From contig NZ_NRRU01000050.1 in NCBI RefSeq assembly GCF_016583785.1, forward strand, positions 1 to 39,487: 39,487 bases of DNA, read 5' to 3'. A program made the position numbers and the translations under genes. This document shows, piece after piece, positions 18,287 to 26,117 of this stretch. The notes below the pieces were generated by a model. It was not told the origin of the DNA. It made no database searches and saw nothing but the letters and a program-made list of their open reading frames with translations. The DNA comes from Rubrivivax gelatinosus. GTDB lineage: Bacteria; Pseudomonadota; Gammaproteobacteria; Burkholderiales; Burkholderiaceae_C. Positions within the stretch are counted from its first letter, which is position 1. Each line of letters begins with the position of its first letter.

Positions 18287-18721
18287 ATGGACCTCGCCCG
18301 CTCCGCCTCGATCCAGAAGAAGCTGCGTGACGCCGGCATCCTGCCGACGCTGCAGCGTGTGGCCGTCGGCACGGTGCTGTTCCCGCAGCCGGTGCACATG
18401 ACCGCCGAACAGGTGCTGCGCGCCGCGCGCGAGCTCCAGCCCGGCCTGTCGCGCGCCACCGTCTACGCCGTGCTCCAGCTCTTCGTGCGCCAGGGCCTGC
18501 TGAAGGCGCTGCCGATCGACGGCGCCGCCACCGTCTACGACTCGACGGTCGCGCCGCACCACCACGTCTACAACGTCGACACCGGCGACGTCGCCGATCT
18601 GAGCGGGCCGGCAATCCAGGTGCTGGGCCTGCCCGAACTCGGCGACGGCCTGGAACTGAGCGCTGTCGACGTCATCGTGCGCGTGCGCAACCGCCGCCCG
18701 GCAGCCGTCGCCACCGCCTGA
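18287..18721 (+). CDS. Fur family regulator, Irr-like, without cysteines
   Basis: A 144-residue protein with the Fur winged helix (LQRVAVGTVLF, LSRATVYAVLQLFVRQGLL) and a short dimerisation domain. The segment APHHHVYNVDTGDVADL resembles the HHH haem/metal region of Irr rather than the HDH...CxxC of Fur. The protein has no Cys at all, so the structural zinc site of Fur and PerR is missing. Irr-type proteins act in haem, iron or peroxide control; which applies here is not clear. The start ATG 18287 gives the family length; an upstream in-frame ATG adds an unlikely leader. The 198-base space upstream is shared with nsrR. Confidence 0.85.
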   Translation: MDLARSASIQKKLRDAGILPTLQRVAVGTVLFPQPVHMTAEQVLRAARELQPGLSRATVYAVLQLFVRQGLLKALPIDGAATVYDSTVAPHHHVYNVDTGDVADLSGPAIQVLGLPELGDGLELSAVDVIVRVRNRRPAAVATA

Positions 18722-18774
18722 GCGACGAGTAGCATCGTCGCCGCCAGCGCCCGTCTGCCGGGCGCGGTGCGCCG

Positions 18775-19290
18775 ATGAACACATCCTCCTGCTTCGACGG
18801 CGGCTGCGACTGCGGCCAGGTCCGTTACCGCCTGACCGGCGCGCCGCTGGTCGTGCACGCCTGCCACTGCCGCTGGTGCCAGCGCGAGAGCGGCAGCGCC
18901 TTCGCGCAGAACGCGATGATCGAAAGCGACCGGCTGCAGCGCCTGGCCGGCGCGCCCGAGATCGTGCTGACGCCCTCGGCCAGCGGCCAGGGCCAGCGCA
19001 TCGCACGCTGCCCGCAGTGCCGGCTGGCGCTGTGGAGCCACTATGCCGGCAGCGGGCCGCTGGTGGCCTTCGTGCGTGTCGGCACGCTGGACGAACCCGA
19101 CCGGCTGCCGCCGGACATCCACATCTTCACCTCGACCCGGCAGCCCTGGCTGACGCTGCCACCCGACGCGCGCGCCGTGCCCGAGTACTACGAGTCCGAG
19201 CAGGTCTGGCAGCCGGCCTCGCTGGAGCGCCGCAGCGCACTGCTGCCGCGCATCCAGGCCTGGAAGGCCGCCGGGCGGCCGTGGACCTGA
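18775..19290 (+). CDS. GFA/CENP-V family zinc-binding protein
   Basis: A 171-residue protein with the zinc-ligand pattern of the glutathione-dependent formaldehyde-activating (GFA) family: GGCDCGQVRY, then CHCRWCQRESGSAF, then CPQCRLALWSHY. The family name comes from an S-hydroxymethylglutathione synthase activity, but most members are of unknown function. No signal peptide. It is 53 bases downstream of the Fur-like regulator and 4 bases before the alpha/beta hydrolase, so it may open a four-gene operon. Confidence 0.9.
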   Translation: MNTSSCFDGGCDCGQVRYRLTGAPLVVHACHCRWCQRESGSAFAQNAMIESDRLQRLAGAPEIVLTPSASGQGQRIARCPQCRLALWSHYAGSGPLVAFVRVGTLDEPDRLPPDIHIFTSTRQPWLTLPPDARAVPEYYESEQVWQPASLERRSALLPRIQAWKAAGRPWT

Positions 19291-19294
19291 GGCC

Positions 19295-20212
19295 GTGATC
19301 CTCGAGACCACCGGCGCCGCGGCCGGCGCGCTCGCGCTGCGGGCACTGGCGCACCGCGCGATCCTGCACGGGCTGCGTGCGCCGCGCCTGGCGCACGACG
19401 GCAGCCACACGCGCCACGCGCCCGACGCGGCGCGGGTGCACGAAGTCCACCTGCCCGGCCCACGCGGCCGCCGGCTGTTCGGCTGGTTCGTCACGCCCGG
19501 CGACGCACCGGCGCCGGCGGTGCTGGCGATGCACGGCTGGGGCGCCAACGCGACGACGATGTGGCCGCTGGTGCCGCCGTTGGTGGCCGCCGGTTTCGCG
19601 GTGCTGCTGCTGGACGCACGCTGCCACGGCGCCAGCGACGGCGAGCGCTTCACCTCGATGCCGCGTTTCGCCGAGGACATCGCCGCCGGGCTGGCCTGGC
19701 TCGCGCGCCAGCCCGGCGTGCAGGCCGACCGGCTGGCGCTGGTCGGGCATTCGGTCGGCGCCGCCGCCTCGCTGCTGCACGCGGCGCGCCTCGGCGGCGT
19801 GCGCGGCGTCGTCAGCCTGTCGGCCTTCGCCCATCCGCAAGAGGTGATGCGGCGTTTCCTGGCCGAAAAACGCCTGCCCTTCTACCCGCTGGGCTGGTAC
19901 GTGCTGCGTCACGTGCAGCACGTCATTGGCGCGCGTTTCGACGAGATCGCGCCGCTGGCCACCGTGCGCCGGGTGCGCTGCCCCGTGCTGCTGGTGCACG
20001 GCCGCGACGACCTCGTCGCCCCGTTCGACGACGCGCTGCGCATCCAGGCCGCCGCCGCTCCGGGCACGGCGCTGCTGGCGGTCGATGGCGACCACGACCT
20101 GCGCGACGCGCTGGCGCCGCAGGCCGGCGCGGTCGTCGACTTCCTGCGCGCGGCCTGCGACGGGCGCTCGGATACGATCACCGGTATCCCCAGCACGGGC
20201 CCTGGCCGATGA
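19295..20212 (+). CDS. Alpha/beta hydrolase
   Basis: A 305-residue serine hydrolase. The oxyanion-side HGWGANATT motif, nucleophile elbow GHSVGAAAS, acid in HGRDDLVAP and catalytic His in DGDHDLRD are all visible, in family order. The start is GTG at 19295, 4 bases after the GFA gene. The substrate is unknown; esterase or dipeptidyl-peptidase-like enzymes are the nearest types. Its stop overlaps the methyltransferase start (ATGA), so they are translated together. Confidence 0.88.
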   Translation: MILETTGAAAGALALRALAHRAILHGLRAPRLAHDGSHTRHAPDAARVHEVHLPGPRGRRLFGWFVTPGDAPAPAVLAMHGWGANATTMWPLVPPLVAAGFAVLLLDARCHGASDGERFTSMPRFAEDIAAGLAWLARQPGVQADRLALVGHSVGAAASLLHAARLGGVRGVVSLSAFAHPQEVMRRFLAEKRLPFYPLGWYVLRHVQHVIGARFDEIAPLATVRRVRCPVLLVHGRDDLVAPFDDALRIQAAAAPGTALLAVDGDHDLRDALAPQAGAVVDFLRAACDGRSDTITGIPSTGPGR

Positions 20213-20910
20213 ACACCGCCGTCCCCACGCTCTGCAGCGACGAATACGAAGTCCTGGCGGCTCTCGTGCCGCTGGCCGGCCTACGCATCGTCGAACTCGG
20301 CTGCGGCGAGGCGCGCCTGGTGCGCGGCCTGCTCGCGCGCCATCCCGACTGCCGCGTCACTGCGCTCGAGGTCGACACGGTGCAGCACGCGAAGAACCTG
20401 GCGGCGCCGGCGGCCGGGCTGACTTTCGTCGCCGCCGGCGCCCAGGCCATCCCGGCGCCCGACGCCAGTTTCGACCTCGCACTGATGCTGAAGTCGCTGC
20501 ACCACGTGCCACTCGCACTGATGGGCCAGGCGCTGGACGAGGCCGCACGCGTGCTGGTGCCGGGCGGGCATCTGTACGTGTCCGAGCCGGTATACGACGG
20601 CGGCCTGAACGACATCGTGCGCCTCTACAACGACGAAGGCCGGGTGCGCGCGGCGGCGCAGGCGGCGGTGGACGCGGCGCTGGGCAGGGGTTGGACCGAG
20701 GTCGCGACGCACCGTTTCGCGCAGCCGGTGCACTACGCCGACTTCGCCGACTTCGAGCGCCGCATGCTGCGGCCCAGCTTCGCCACGCACACGCTGGACG
20801 ACACGACGGTCGAGCGCGTGCGCGCCGCCTTCGCGCCGCACTGCGGCCCCGGCGGCGCCGACTTCGAACGCCCGCTGCTCGTGCGCCTGCTGCGCCGCGG
20901 CCCGGCATGA
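20209..20910 (+). CDS. Class I SAM-dependent methyltransferase
   Basis: A 233-residue protein with motif I VELGCGEARLVRG, the acidic residue of motif II in ALEVDTVQHAKN, motif IV around FDLALMLKSLHHV and the VLVPGGHLYVSEP segment typical of small-molecule methyltransferases. The substrate cannot be read from sequence. The gene is coupled on both sides by ATGA overlaps, to the hydrolase before and the ICMT-like protein after. Confidence 0.88.
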   Translation: MNTAVPTLCSDEYEVLAALVPLAGLRIVELGCGEARLVRGLLARHPDCRVTALEVDTVQHAKNLAAPAAGLTFVAAGAQAIPAPDASFDLALMLKSLHHVPLALMGQALDEAARVLVPGGHLYVSEPVYDGGLNDIVRLYNDEGRVRAAAQAAVDAALGRGWTEVATHRFAQPVHYADFADFERRMLRPSFATHTLDDTTVERVRAAFAPHCGPGGADFERPLLVRLLRRGPA

Positions 20911-21368
20911 AGCCGACCGACGAGCGCCGCCTGGGCGCGCTGCTCGTCGCGCTGCAGTTGCTGCTGCTGGGCGGGCTCGCCGGGCTGGTGGCCGTCGGCT
21001 GGGCGCGCGCACCGGCGCCGATGTTGTCGCTCGCGCCGGCTGCACTCGCGGTGCTTGTCGGGCTGGCCGCGGTGCTGGCCAACCGGCCGGGCAACTTCAA
21101 CGTCCACCCCGAACCCAAGGCCGGCGGCCAGCTGGTGCAGCACGGCATCTACGCCCATATCCGGCATCCGATGTACGCCGCGCTGCTGCTGGCGGCGCTG
21201 GCCGTCGTCACGCTGCTGCCGGGCTGGGCCAGCGCCACGCTCGCCGTCGCGCTGGCGCTGGTGCTGTGGACCAAGTCCTCGCTGGAAGAACGCTGGATGG
21301 CGCGCGTGCACCCGGGCTACGCAGCCTACCGGGCGCGCACGCGGCGTTTCGTGCCGGGCCTGATCTGA
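20907..21368 (+). CDS. Isoprenylcysteine carboxylmethyltransferase (ICMT)-like membrane protein
   Basis: A 153-residue membrane protein with three or four hydrophobic segments. The SAM-binding GIYAHIRHPMYAALLL motif and the C-terminal EERWMARVHPGYAAYRARTRRFVP motif define the ICMT/PEMT-type membrane methyltransferases. Bacterial members mostly have unknown substrates (lipid or small hydrophobic acceptors). It ends the coupled hydrolase-methyltransferase-ICMT trio, and its stop is one base from the convergent YkuD-like gene. Confidence 0.9.
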   Translation: MKPTDERRLGALLVALQLLLLGGLAGLVAVGWARAPAPMLSLAPAALAVLVGLAAVLANRPGNFNVHPEPKAGGQLVQHGIYAHIRHPMYAALLLAALAVVTLLPGWASATLAVALALVLWTKSSLEERWMARVHPGYAAYRARTRRFVPGLI

Positions 21369-21369
21369 T

Positions 21370-21969
21370 TCAGGCGTCGGTGGCGAACAGCGTGCGCCAG
21401 GCGCGCGTCTCGGGCAGCACGTAGACGACCGAGGGCCCGCGCCCGAGCAGCGGCGCGACCACACGGTCGTAGAAGCCGGCGTCGACGACGATGCAGCCGG
21501 CCGAGATGCGGTTGTCGGCCGGCGTCGGCGACGCCAGGCGCTCGGCGCGGCGTTCGGCGGCCGGCGCCGGGCGCAGCCGGTGGATCGCCAGCGCGGCCTC
21601 GTAGTCGAGCCAGACGATGGCCTCGCCGTTCAGGTTGCGCCCCGGCTCGGCGGCGAAGCGGCCGGCAGCGGTCGTGCGTTCGGCCGGCGGCACGTGGGCA
21701 GCTCGCGCGCCGACACCCGGCGCCGAGTCGTCGCCACGCGCCAGCCCCAGCAGCACAGCCGTGCGCGCCAGCAGCCGGCCGTCGGCGGCAAACACCATCA
21801 GGCTGGCCGCCGCCTTGTCGACCACGGCCCAGGGCCGGCCGCCGGCGTCACCGGTGCTGCGGACGTGTTCGACCAGCGCGGCCGCATCCGGCGACAGCGC
21901 CGTGCCCGCCCACCCCGCTTGCGCGGCCCCGGCCAGCACCCAGGCCAACACCGCTTGCCATCGCCCCAT
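21370..21969 (-). CDS. YkuD-like L,D-transpeptidase-fold protein with altered active-site motif
   Basis: A 199-residue protein with a signal peptide (residues 1-22, cleavage near GWAG). The strand VVDKAAASLMVFAADGRLL, the AIHRL histidine and the catalytic-Cys segment NRISAGCIVVDAGFYD follow the YkuD order. The canonical S-H-G-C reads S-A-G-C here, so the His next to the Gly-Cys is Ala. The family makes 3-3 cross-links or attaches lipoproteins in the periplasm. Whether this variant is active is open; some proteobacterial relatives vary at this place. The following REC gene is on the same strand, upstream. Confidence 0.78.
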   Translation of the reverse strand: MGRWQAVLAWVLAGAAQAGWAGTALSPDAAALVEHVRSTGDAGGRPWAVVDKAAASLMVFAADGRLLARTAVLLGLARGDDSAPGVGARAAHVPPAERTTAAGRFAAEPGRNLNGEAIVWLDYEAALAIHRLRPAPAAERRAERLASPTPADNRISAGCIVVDAGFYDRVVAPLLGRGPSVVYVLPETRAWRTLFATDA

Positions 21970-22057
21970 CGTCCCCGCTCCGTGCAGCGGGCCGCGGCGC
22001 GGCCCGATGACGGCATGCTAGGAAGCGGTACGAGGCGAAAAGGAAGCAACAGGCCGC

Positions 22058-22080
22058 GGAAAACGGCGCTGATCGCGCCG
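22058..22080 (-). terminator. Rho-independent terminator of the single-domain response regulator
   Basis: Read on the minus strand, CGGCGC-GATCA-GCGCCG (22080-22064) is a perfect six-base stem. It is followed by GTTTTCC, shortly after the REC stop at 22086. Confidence 0.6.
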
Positions 22081-22085
22081 CCGTT

Positions 22086-22523
22086 TCAGCGCCCGGGTGG
22101 GGGTGCCGCGCGTTTGGCGAGCAGCGCCCGGCGCACGCTGTCCTCGATCGTGCGCACCTCGACCGGCTTCACCAGGTACTCGAAGGCACCCAGGCTCATC
22201 GCCTTCAGCACATCCATCGTCAGCGTGTCGGCGGTGAGGATGGTGATGCGCAGCCGGCGCTCGGCGATCTCCTCGCTCAGCCGGCGCACGACCTCGAGCC
22301 CGGAGATGTCGGGCAGGTGCATGTCCAGCAGCACGAAGTCGGGCCTGCACTCCTGCACCATGCGTACGCCTTCGACACCGGTGGCCGCGCGCAGCAGCCG
22401 GATCCCCGGGTGGCGCGCCAGGATGCCCTCGACGACGGCGTAGTTCATCTCCACGTCCTCGACATAGAGGACGGTTCCCTGGAGATCTTCCAGCGGGGGG
22501 GCAGTGGGTGGGATGGACGTCAT
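22086..22523 (-). CDS. Single-domain response regulator (REC only)
   Basis: A 145-residue protein made of one receiver domain: TVLYVEDVEMN (acidic pocket), acceptor Asp in VLLDMHLPDISG, Thr in TILTADT and Lys in LVKPVEV. There is no output domain. It resembles the receiver of the hybrid kinase at the window start (YIEDNPVN, LDMQLPDIDG). Such proteins act in phosphorelays or by protein contact. It is divergent from frdABCD, with 213 bases between, and has its own terminator. Whether it controls the frd operon is not shown. Confidence 0.9.
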   Translation of the reverse strand: MTSIPPTAPPLEDLQGTVLYVEDVEMNYAVVEGILARHPGIRLLRAATGVEGVRMVQECRPDFVLLDMHLPDISGLEVVRRLSEEIAERRLRITILTADTLTMDVLKAMSLGAFEYLVKPVEVRTIEDSVRRALLAKRAAPPPGR

Positions 22524-22635
22524 GTGCAAAGAAGGCCGCCGGGAAACCGCCCCGGCGCGCAGCGGGCAAGCATAGTGCTTGTAGCCAAGCCTGCAACGCC
22601 CCCGGGCCCGTGTGGCGTCATGTGGAATGCACCTT

Positions 22636-22654
22636 CTCCGTGCGAAAAACGGAG
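22636..22654. repeat. Small inverted repeat upstream of frdA
   Basis: CTCCGT (22636-22641) and ACGGAG (22649-22654) form a perfect six-base stem with a 7-base loop in the 213-base frd upstream region. It may be a regulator site or an mRNA hairpin. I see no FNR-type TTGAT-N4-ATCAA box. A TATAAG -10-like hexamer lies at 22676-22681 without a partner -35. Confidence 0.35.
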
Positions 22655-22736
22655 GCCGATGAAAGCCAATCCCGGTATAAGGGCCACCGACGCGCGGAGC
22701 GTCCCCCGGACGATGCGCGAGGACTTCGGAGCTTCG

Positions 22737-24506
22737 ATGGAAACAATCAACAGCGACATCGTGATCGTCGGCGGCGGCGGGGCCGGCCTGCGTGCCGCCA
22801 TCGCGGTGCAGGAAGCCGACCCGCGGCTCAAGGTCGCGCTCGTCTCCAAGGTGGTGCCGATGCGCAGCCACACCGTCGCCGCCGAAGGCGGCTCGGCCGG
22901 CGTGATCCGCGACGACGACTCGCTGGACAACCACTTCGACGACACCGTCTCGGGCGGCGACTGGCTCTGCGACCAGGACGTCGTGCGCTATTTCGTCGAG
23001 CGCTGCACCGAGGAGATGGTGCGGCTGGAGCACTGGGGCTGCCCCTGGAGCCGCAAGGACGACGGCAGCATCAACGTGCGCTTCTTCGGCGGCATGAAGG
23101 TGCAGCGCACGTGGTTCGCGGCCGACAAGACCGGCTTCCACATGCTGCACACGCTGTTCCAGACCTCGATGCAGTTCCCCGGCATCCAGCGTTTCGACGA
23201 GTTCTTCGTCGCCGAACTGCTGGTCGAGGACGGCCGCGTGCAGGGCGTGCTGGCGATCGAGATCGCCACCGGCAAGTTCTTCCTGTTCCGCGCCAAGGCG
23301 GTGATCCTGGCCACCGGCGGCGCCGGCCGCGTCTACAGCCAGAACACCAATGCCGGCATCGTCACCGGCGACGGCATGGGCCTGGCCTACCGCCACGGCG
23401 TCGCGCTGCGCGACATGGAGTTCGTGCAGTACCACCCGACCGCCCTGCCCGGCACCGGCATCCTGATCACGGAAGGCTGCCGCGGCGAAGGCGCGATCCT
23501 GACCAACAAGAACGGCTACCGCTACCTGCAGGACTACGGGCTGGGGCCGCTGGACCCGTGGCCGCGCCCGAAGGCGATGGAGCTCGGGCCGCGCGACCGG
23601 CTGTCGCAGGCCTTCTGGCACGAGGAGCGCAAGGGCAACACCATCGCCACGCGCCACGGCAGCGCCGTCAACCTGGACCTGCGCCACCTGGGCGCGAAGA
23701 AGATCCACGAGCGCCTGCCGCTGATCACCGAGGTCGCCAAGACCTTCGCCGGCATCGACCCGGTGCACGAACCCATTCCGGTGCGCCCGGCGGTGCACTA
23801 CACGATGGGCGGCATCGCCACCAACGGCCGCACCGAGACCACGCTGCCCGGGCTGTACGCCGCCGGCGAATGCTCCAGCGTCGGCATCCACGGCGCCAAC
23901 CGGCTGGGCTCGAACTCGCTGTCGGAGATCGTCGTCTTCGGCCGCGCCGCCGGCGAAAACGCCGCCGCCTACGTGCGCACCCAGTCGGCGGCAGCACCGG
24001 CTTCGCTCGAACGCCAGGCCCAAGCCGCCGCCGCACGCCTGGAGGCGCTGCACCAGCACGAACGCGGCGAACGCGTGGCCGTGCTGCGCGAAGCCATGGG
24101 CGAGTGCATGGAGAAGAACGTCGGCATCTACCGCGAGGAGTCCGGCCTGGCCGAAGCCTGCAGCACGCTGGCCGAACTGCGCACGCGCTGGCGCGCCGGC
24201 ATCAAGCTCGACGACCGCAGCCGTGCCTTCAACACCGAATGGCTGTCGGCGATCGAACTCGGCTCGATGCTCGAGGTCGCCGAGACGATGGCGCACTCGG
24301 CGCGCGAACGCCGCGAATCGCGCGGCGCCCACGTGCGCCTGGACCAGTACGCAGAACGCGACGACGAGAACTTCCTCGTGCACACGCTGGCCCAGCGCCG
24401 CGGCGACGACGCGCCGGCGATCACGCAGCAGCCCGTCGTCATCACCACATCGGCCCCGCGCACGCGCAGCTACGGCGGCGCGGGCACCAAGGCCATCCTC
24501 ACCTGA
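22737..24506 (+). CDS. frdA: Fumarate reductase flavoprotein subunit
   Basis: A 589-residue catalytic subunit of quinol:fumarate reductase; Escherichia FrdA is 602. FAD motif DIVIVGGGGAGLRAA at the N-terminus; His45 in RSHTVAAEGGSAG is the covalent FAD site. Active-site segments TGILITEGCRGEGAIL and RPAVHYTMGGI are intact, as is the C-terminal GECSSVGIHGANRLGSNSL. It reduces fumarate to succinate on the cytoplasmic face. ATG 22737 has GGAG upstream; an ATG 24 bases earlier is possible. The two membrane partners downstream are FrdC and FrdD, which is why I call it fumarate reductase and not succinate dehydrogenase. Confidence 0.95.
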   Translation: METINSDIVIVGGGGAGLRAAIAVQEADPRLKVALVSKVVPMRSHTVAAEGGSAGVIRDDDSLDNHFDDTVSGGDWLCDQDVVRYFVERCTEEMVRLEHWGCPWSRKDDGSINVRFFGGMKVQRTWFAADKTGFHMLHTLFQTSMQFPGIQRFDEFFVAELLVEDGRVQGVLAIEIATGKFFLFRAKAVILATGGAGRVYSQNTNAGIVTGDGMGLAYRHGVALRDMEFVQYHPTALPGTGILITEGCRGEGAILTNKNGYRYLQDYGLGPLDPWPRPKAMELGPRDRLSQAFWHEERKGNTIATRHGSAVNLDLRHLGAKKIHERLPLITEVAKTFAGIDPVHEPIPVRPAVHYTMGGIATNGRTETTLPGLYAAGECSSVGIHGANRLGSNSLSEIVVFGRAAGENAAAYVRTQSAAAPASLERQAQAAAARLEALHQHERGERVAVLREAMGECMEKNVGIYREESGLAEACSTLAELRTRWRAGIKLDDRSRAFNTEWLSAIELGSMLEVAETMAHSARERRESRGAHVRLDQYAERDDENFLVHTLAQRRGDDAPAITQQPVVITTSAPRTRSYGGAGTKAILT

Positions 24507-24513
24507 TCCCGCC

Positions 24514-25299
24514 ATGACGGACACGACCCCGACGCCCGCCGCAGCGGCTCCGCGCACGATCGAGATCGAGTGCCTGCGCTACGACCCCGAGCAGGACAGC
24601 GCGCCGCATTTCCAGAGCTGGCAGGTGCCGTTCGACGACGACACCTCGGTGCTGCAGGGCCTGCAGTACATCAAGGACCACCTCGACGGCAGCCTGACCT
24701 TCCGCTGGTCCTGCCGCATGGCGATCTGCGGCAGCTGCGGCAAGATGATCAACGGCGTGCCGCAGCTGTCCTGCCACGCCTTCCTGCGCGACTACTGGCC
24801 GAACAAGGTGCGCGTCGAGCCGCTGGCCAACTTCGCCATCGTGCGCGACCTGGTCGTCGACCAGAACGAGTTCCTCGACAAGCTCGAGTCGGTCCAGCCC
24901 TGGATGCAGCCTTGCGAGAAGCTGAACGTGGCCGACGGCCCGCAGCGCCAGACGCCGGCGCAGCTGGACCAGTACTACCAGTTCTCGCAGTGCATCAACT
25001 GCCTGCTGTGTTACGCCGCCTGCCCGCAGGTGGGCCTCAAGCCCGAGTTCATCGGCCCGGCGGCGCTGGCGCTGATGCACCGCTACAACGCCGACTCGCG
25101 CGACCGCGGCTGGGAGGCGCGGGCCGAGGTCGCCAACGCCGAGGAAGGCGTCTGGGGCTGCACGCTGGTGGGCTACTGCTCCGAGGTCTGCCCCAAGGGC
25201 GTGGACCCGGCGCACGCGATCAACCAGAACAAGGTGAACAGCACGATGGACTACTTCGGCGTGCGCAAGCTGCTCGCGCCCAAGGGAGGCGCCCGATGA
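24514..25299 (+). CDS. frdB: Fumarate reductase iron-sulfur subunit
   Basis: A 261-residue protein that carries electrons from the membrane quinol site to FrdA. The [2Fe-2S] ligands are C67, C72, C75 and C87 (SCRMAICGSCG...SC). The [4Fe-4S]/[3Fe-4S] ligands are in CINCLLCYAACP and CTLVGYCSEVCPKGVDP. It lies 7 bases after frdA and overlaps frdC by ATGA. The N-terminal ~12 residues are an Ala/Pro/Thr-rich extension. Confidence 0.95.
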   Translation: MTDTTPTPAAAAPRTIEIECLRYDPEQDSAPHFQSWQVPFDDDTSVLQGLQYIKDHLDGSLTFRWSCRMAICGSCGKMINGVPQLSCHAFLRDYWPNKVRVEPLANFAIVRDLVVDQNEFLDKLESVQPWMQPCEKLNVADGPQRQTPAQLDQYYQFSQCINCLLCYAACPQVGLKPEFIGPAALALMHRYNADSRDRGWEARAEVANAEEGVWGCTLVGYCSEVCPKGVDPAHAINQNKVNSTMDYFGVRKLLAPKGGAR

Positions 25300-25691
25300 G
25301 CCGCTACAAGCCCACGCTCAAGACCTACCGCCGGCCGATGGCCGGCTGGTGGACGAAGAACCCGTTCTACGTGCTCTACATGATCCGCGAAGGCAGCGCG
25401 GTGCTGCTCGCGGCCTACGCGCTGGTGCTGCTCGTCGGCCTGGCGCGGCTGGCGCAGGGCGAGGCCGCCTACGAAGCCTGGCGCGCGGCGCTGGCCTCGC
25501 CGGCTGCGATCGCCTTCCACGTCGTCGCCGCGATCGTCGTCGCCTATCACAGCGTCACCTGGTTCGGCGTCATGCCCAAGACCGCGCCCAAGCTGCCCTT
25601 CCCGGCGCGGCTGGTGACGATAGGCGGCATCGCCGCGGCGGTCGTCGTGTCGATCGCCCTCGTCGTCGTGATCGCGGGAGCGACACGATGA
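25296..25691 (+). CDS. frdC: Fumarate reductase membrane subunit C
   Basis: A 131-residue protein, the same length as Escherichia FrdC. KTYRRPMAGWWTKNPFYVLYMIREGSAV matches the FrdC N-terminus, and HSVTWFGVMPKTAPK the second loop. Three membrane segments are expected. With FrdD it anchors FrdAB and forms the quinol site of a haem-free (type D) complex. Coupled to both neighbours by ATGA overlaps. Confidence 0.94.
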   Translation: MSRYKPTLKTYRRPMAGWWTKNPFYVLYMIREGSAVLLAAYALVLLVGLARLAQGEAAYEAWRAALASPAAIAFHVVAAIVVAYHSVTWFGVMPKTAPKLPFPARLVTIGGIAAAVVVSIALVVVIAGATR

Positions 25692-26044
25692 GGCGCTCGC
25701 ATGAACCGATCTTCTGGTCGCTCTTCGGCGCCGGCGGCATGCTGTCGGCGCTGGTGGGCCCGGCACTGATCCTGATCACAGGCGTGCTCGCGCCGCTGGC
25801 CATCGTGCTGGGGCCCGACGCGCTGGGCTACGCCAACATGCTGGTCTTCGTGCACCACCCGCTGGGCAAGCTGGCGGTGCTGGCGCTGATCTCGCTGTTC
25901 CTGTACCACGGCTGCCACCGCATGCTGCACAGCCTGCACGACCTGGGCATGCACGCCGGGCGCGGCGCAGCGGTCTTCTTCTACGGTTTCGCCACCGCCG
26001 GCAGCCTGGTCTGCGCGGCGCTGTTGTTCACGATCGGTTTCTGA
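25688..26044 (+). CDS. frdD: Fumarate reductase membrane subunit D
   Basis: A 118-residue protein, as in Escherichia. SHEPIFWSLFGAGGMLSALVGP is the FrdD start; HGCHRMLHSLHDLGMH is the conserved His-rich segment. Three membrane segments. The start overlaps frdC (ATGA). A strong hairpin lies 7 bases after the stop. Confidence 0.94.
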   Translation: MRRSHEPIFWSLFGAGGMLSALVGPALILITGVLAPLAIVLGPDALGYANMLVFVHHPLGKLAVLALISLFLYHGCHRMLHSLHDLGMHAGRGAAVFFYGFATAGSLVCAALLFTIGF

Positions 26045-26050
26045 GTCCCG

Positions 26051-26091
26051 GCCCGGCGCGCCGGCGGACGGGCGGCAGCGCGCCGGGCTTT
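26051..26091 (+). terminator. Strong hairpin between frdD and pyc
   Basis: An 11-base perfect stem, GCCCGGCGCGC (26051-26061) with GCGCGCCGGGC (26078-26088), encloses a 16-base loop and is followed by TTTCG. It probably ends or attenuates the frd transcript before pyruvate carboxylase. Confidence 0.55.
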
Positions 26092-26117
26092 CGCCGACCG
26101 CCCGCGCGGGAGCCTCG

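Noticed and set aside
22676..22681. TATAAG as a promoter for frdABCD
   Set aside because: There is no -35 hexamer at the right distance, so it is noted only within the inverted-repeat entry.
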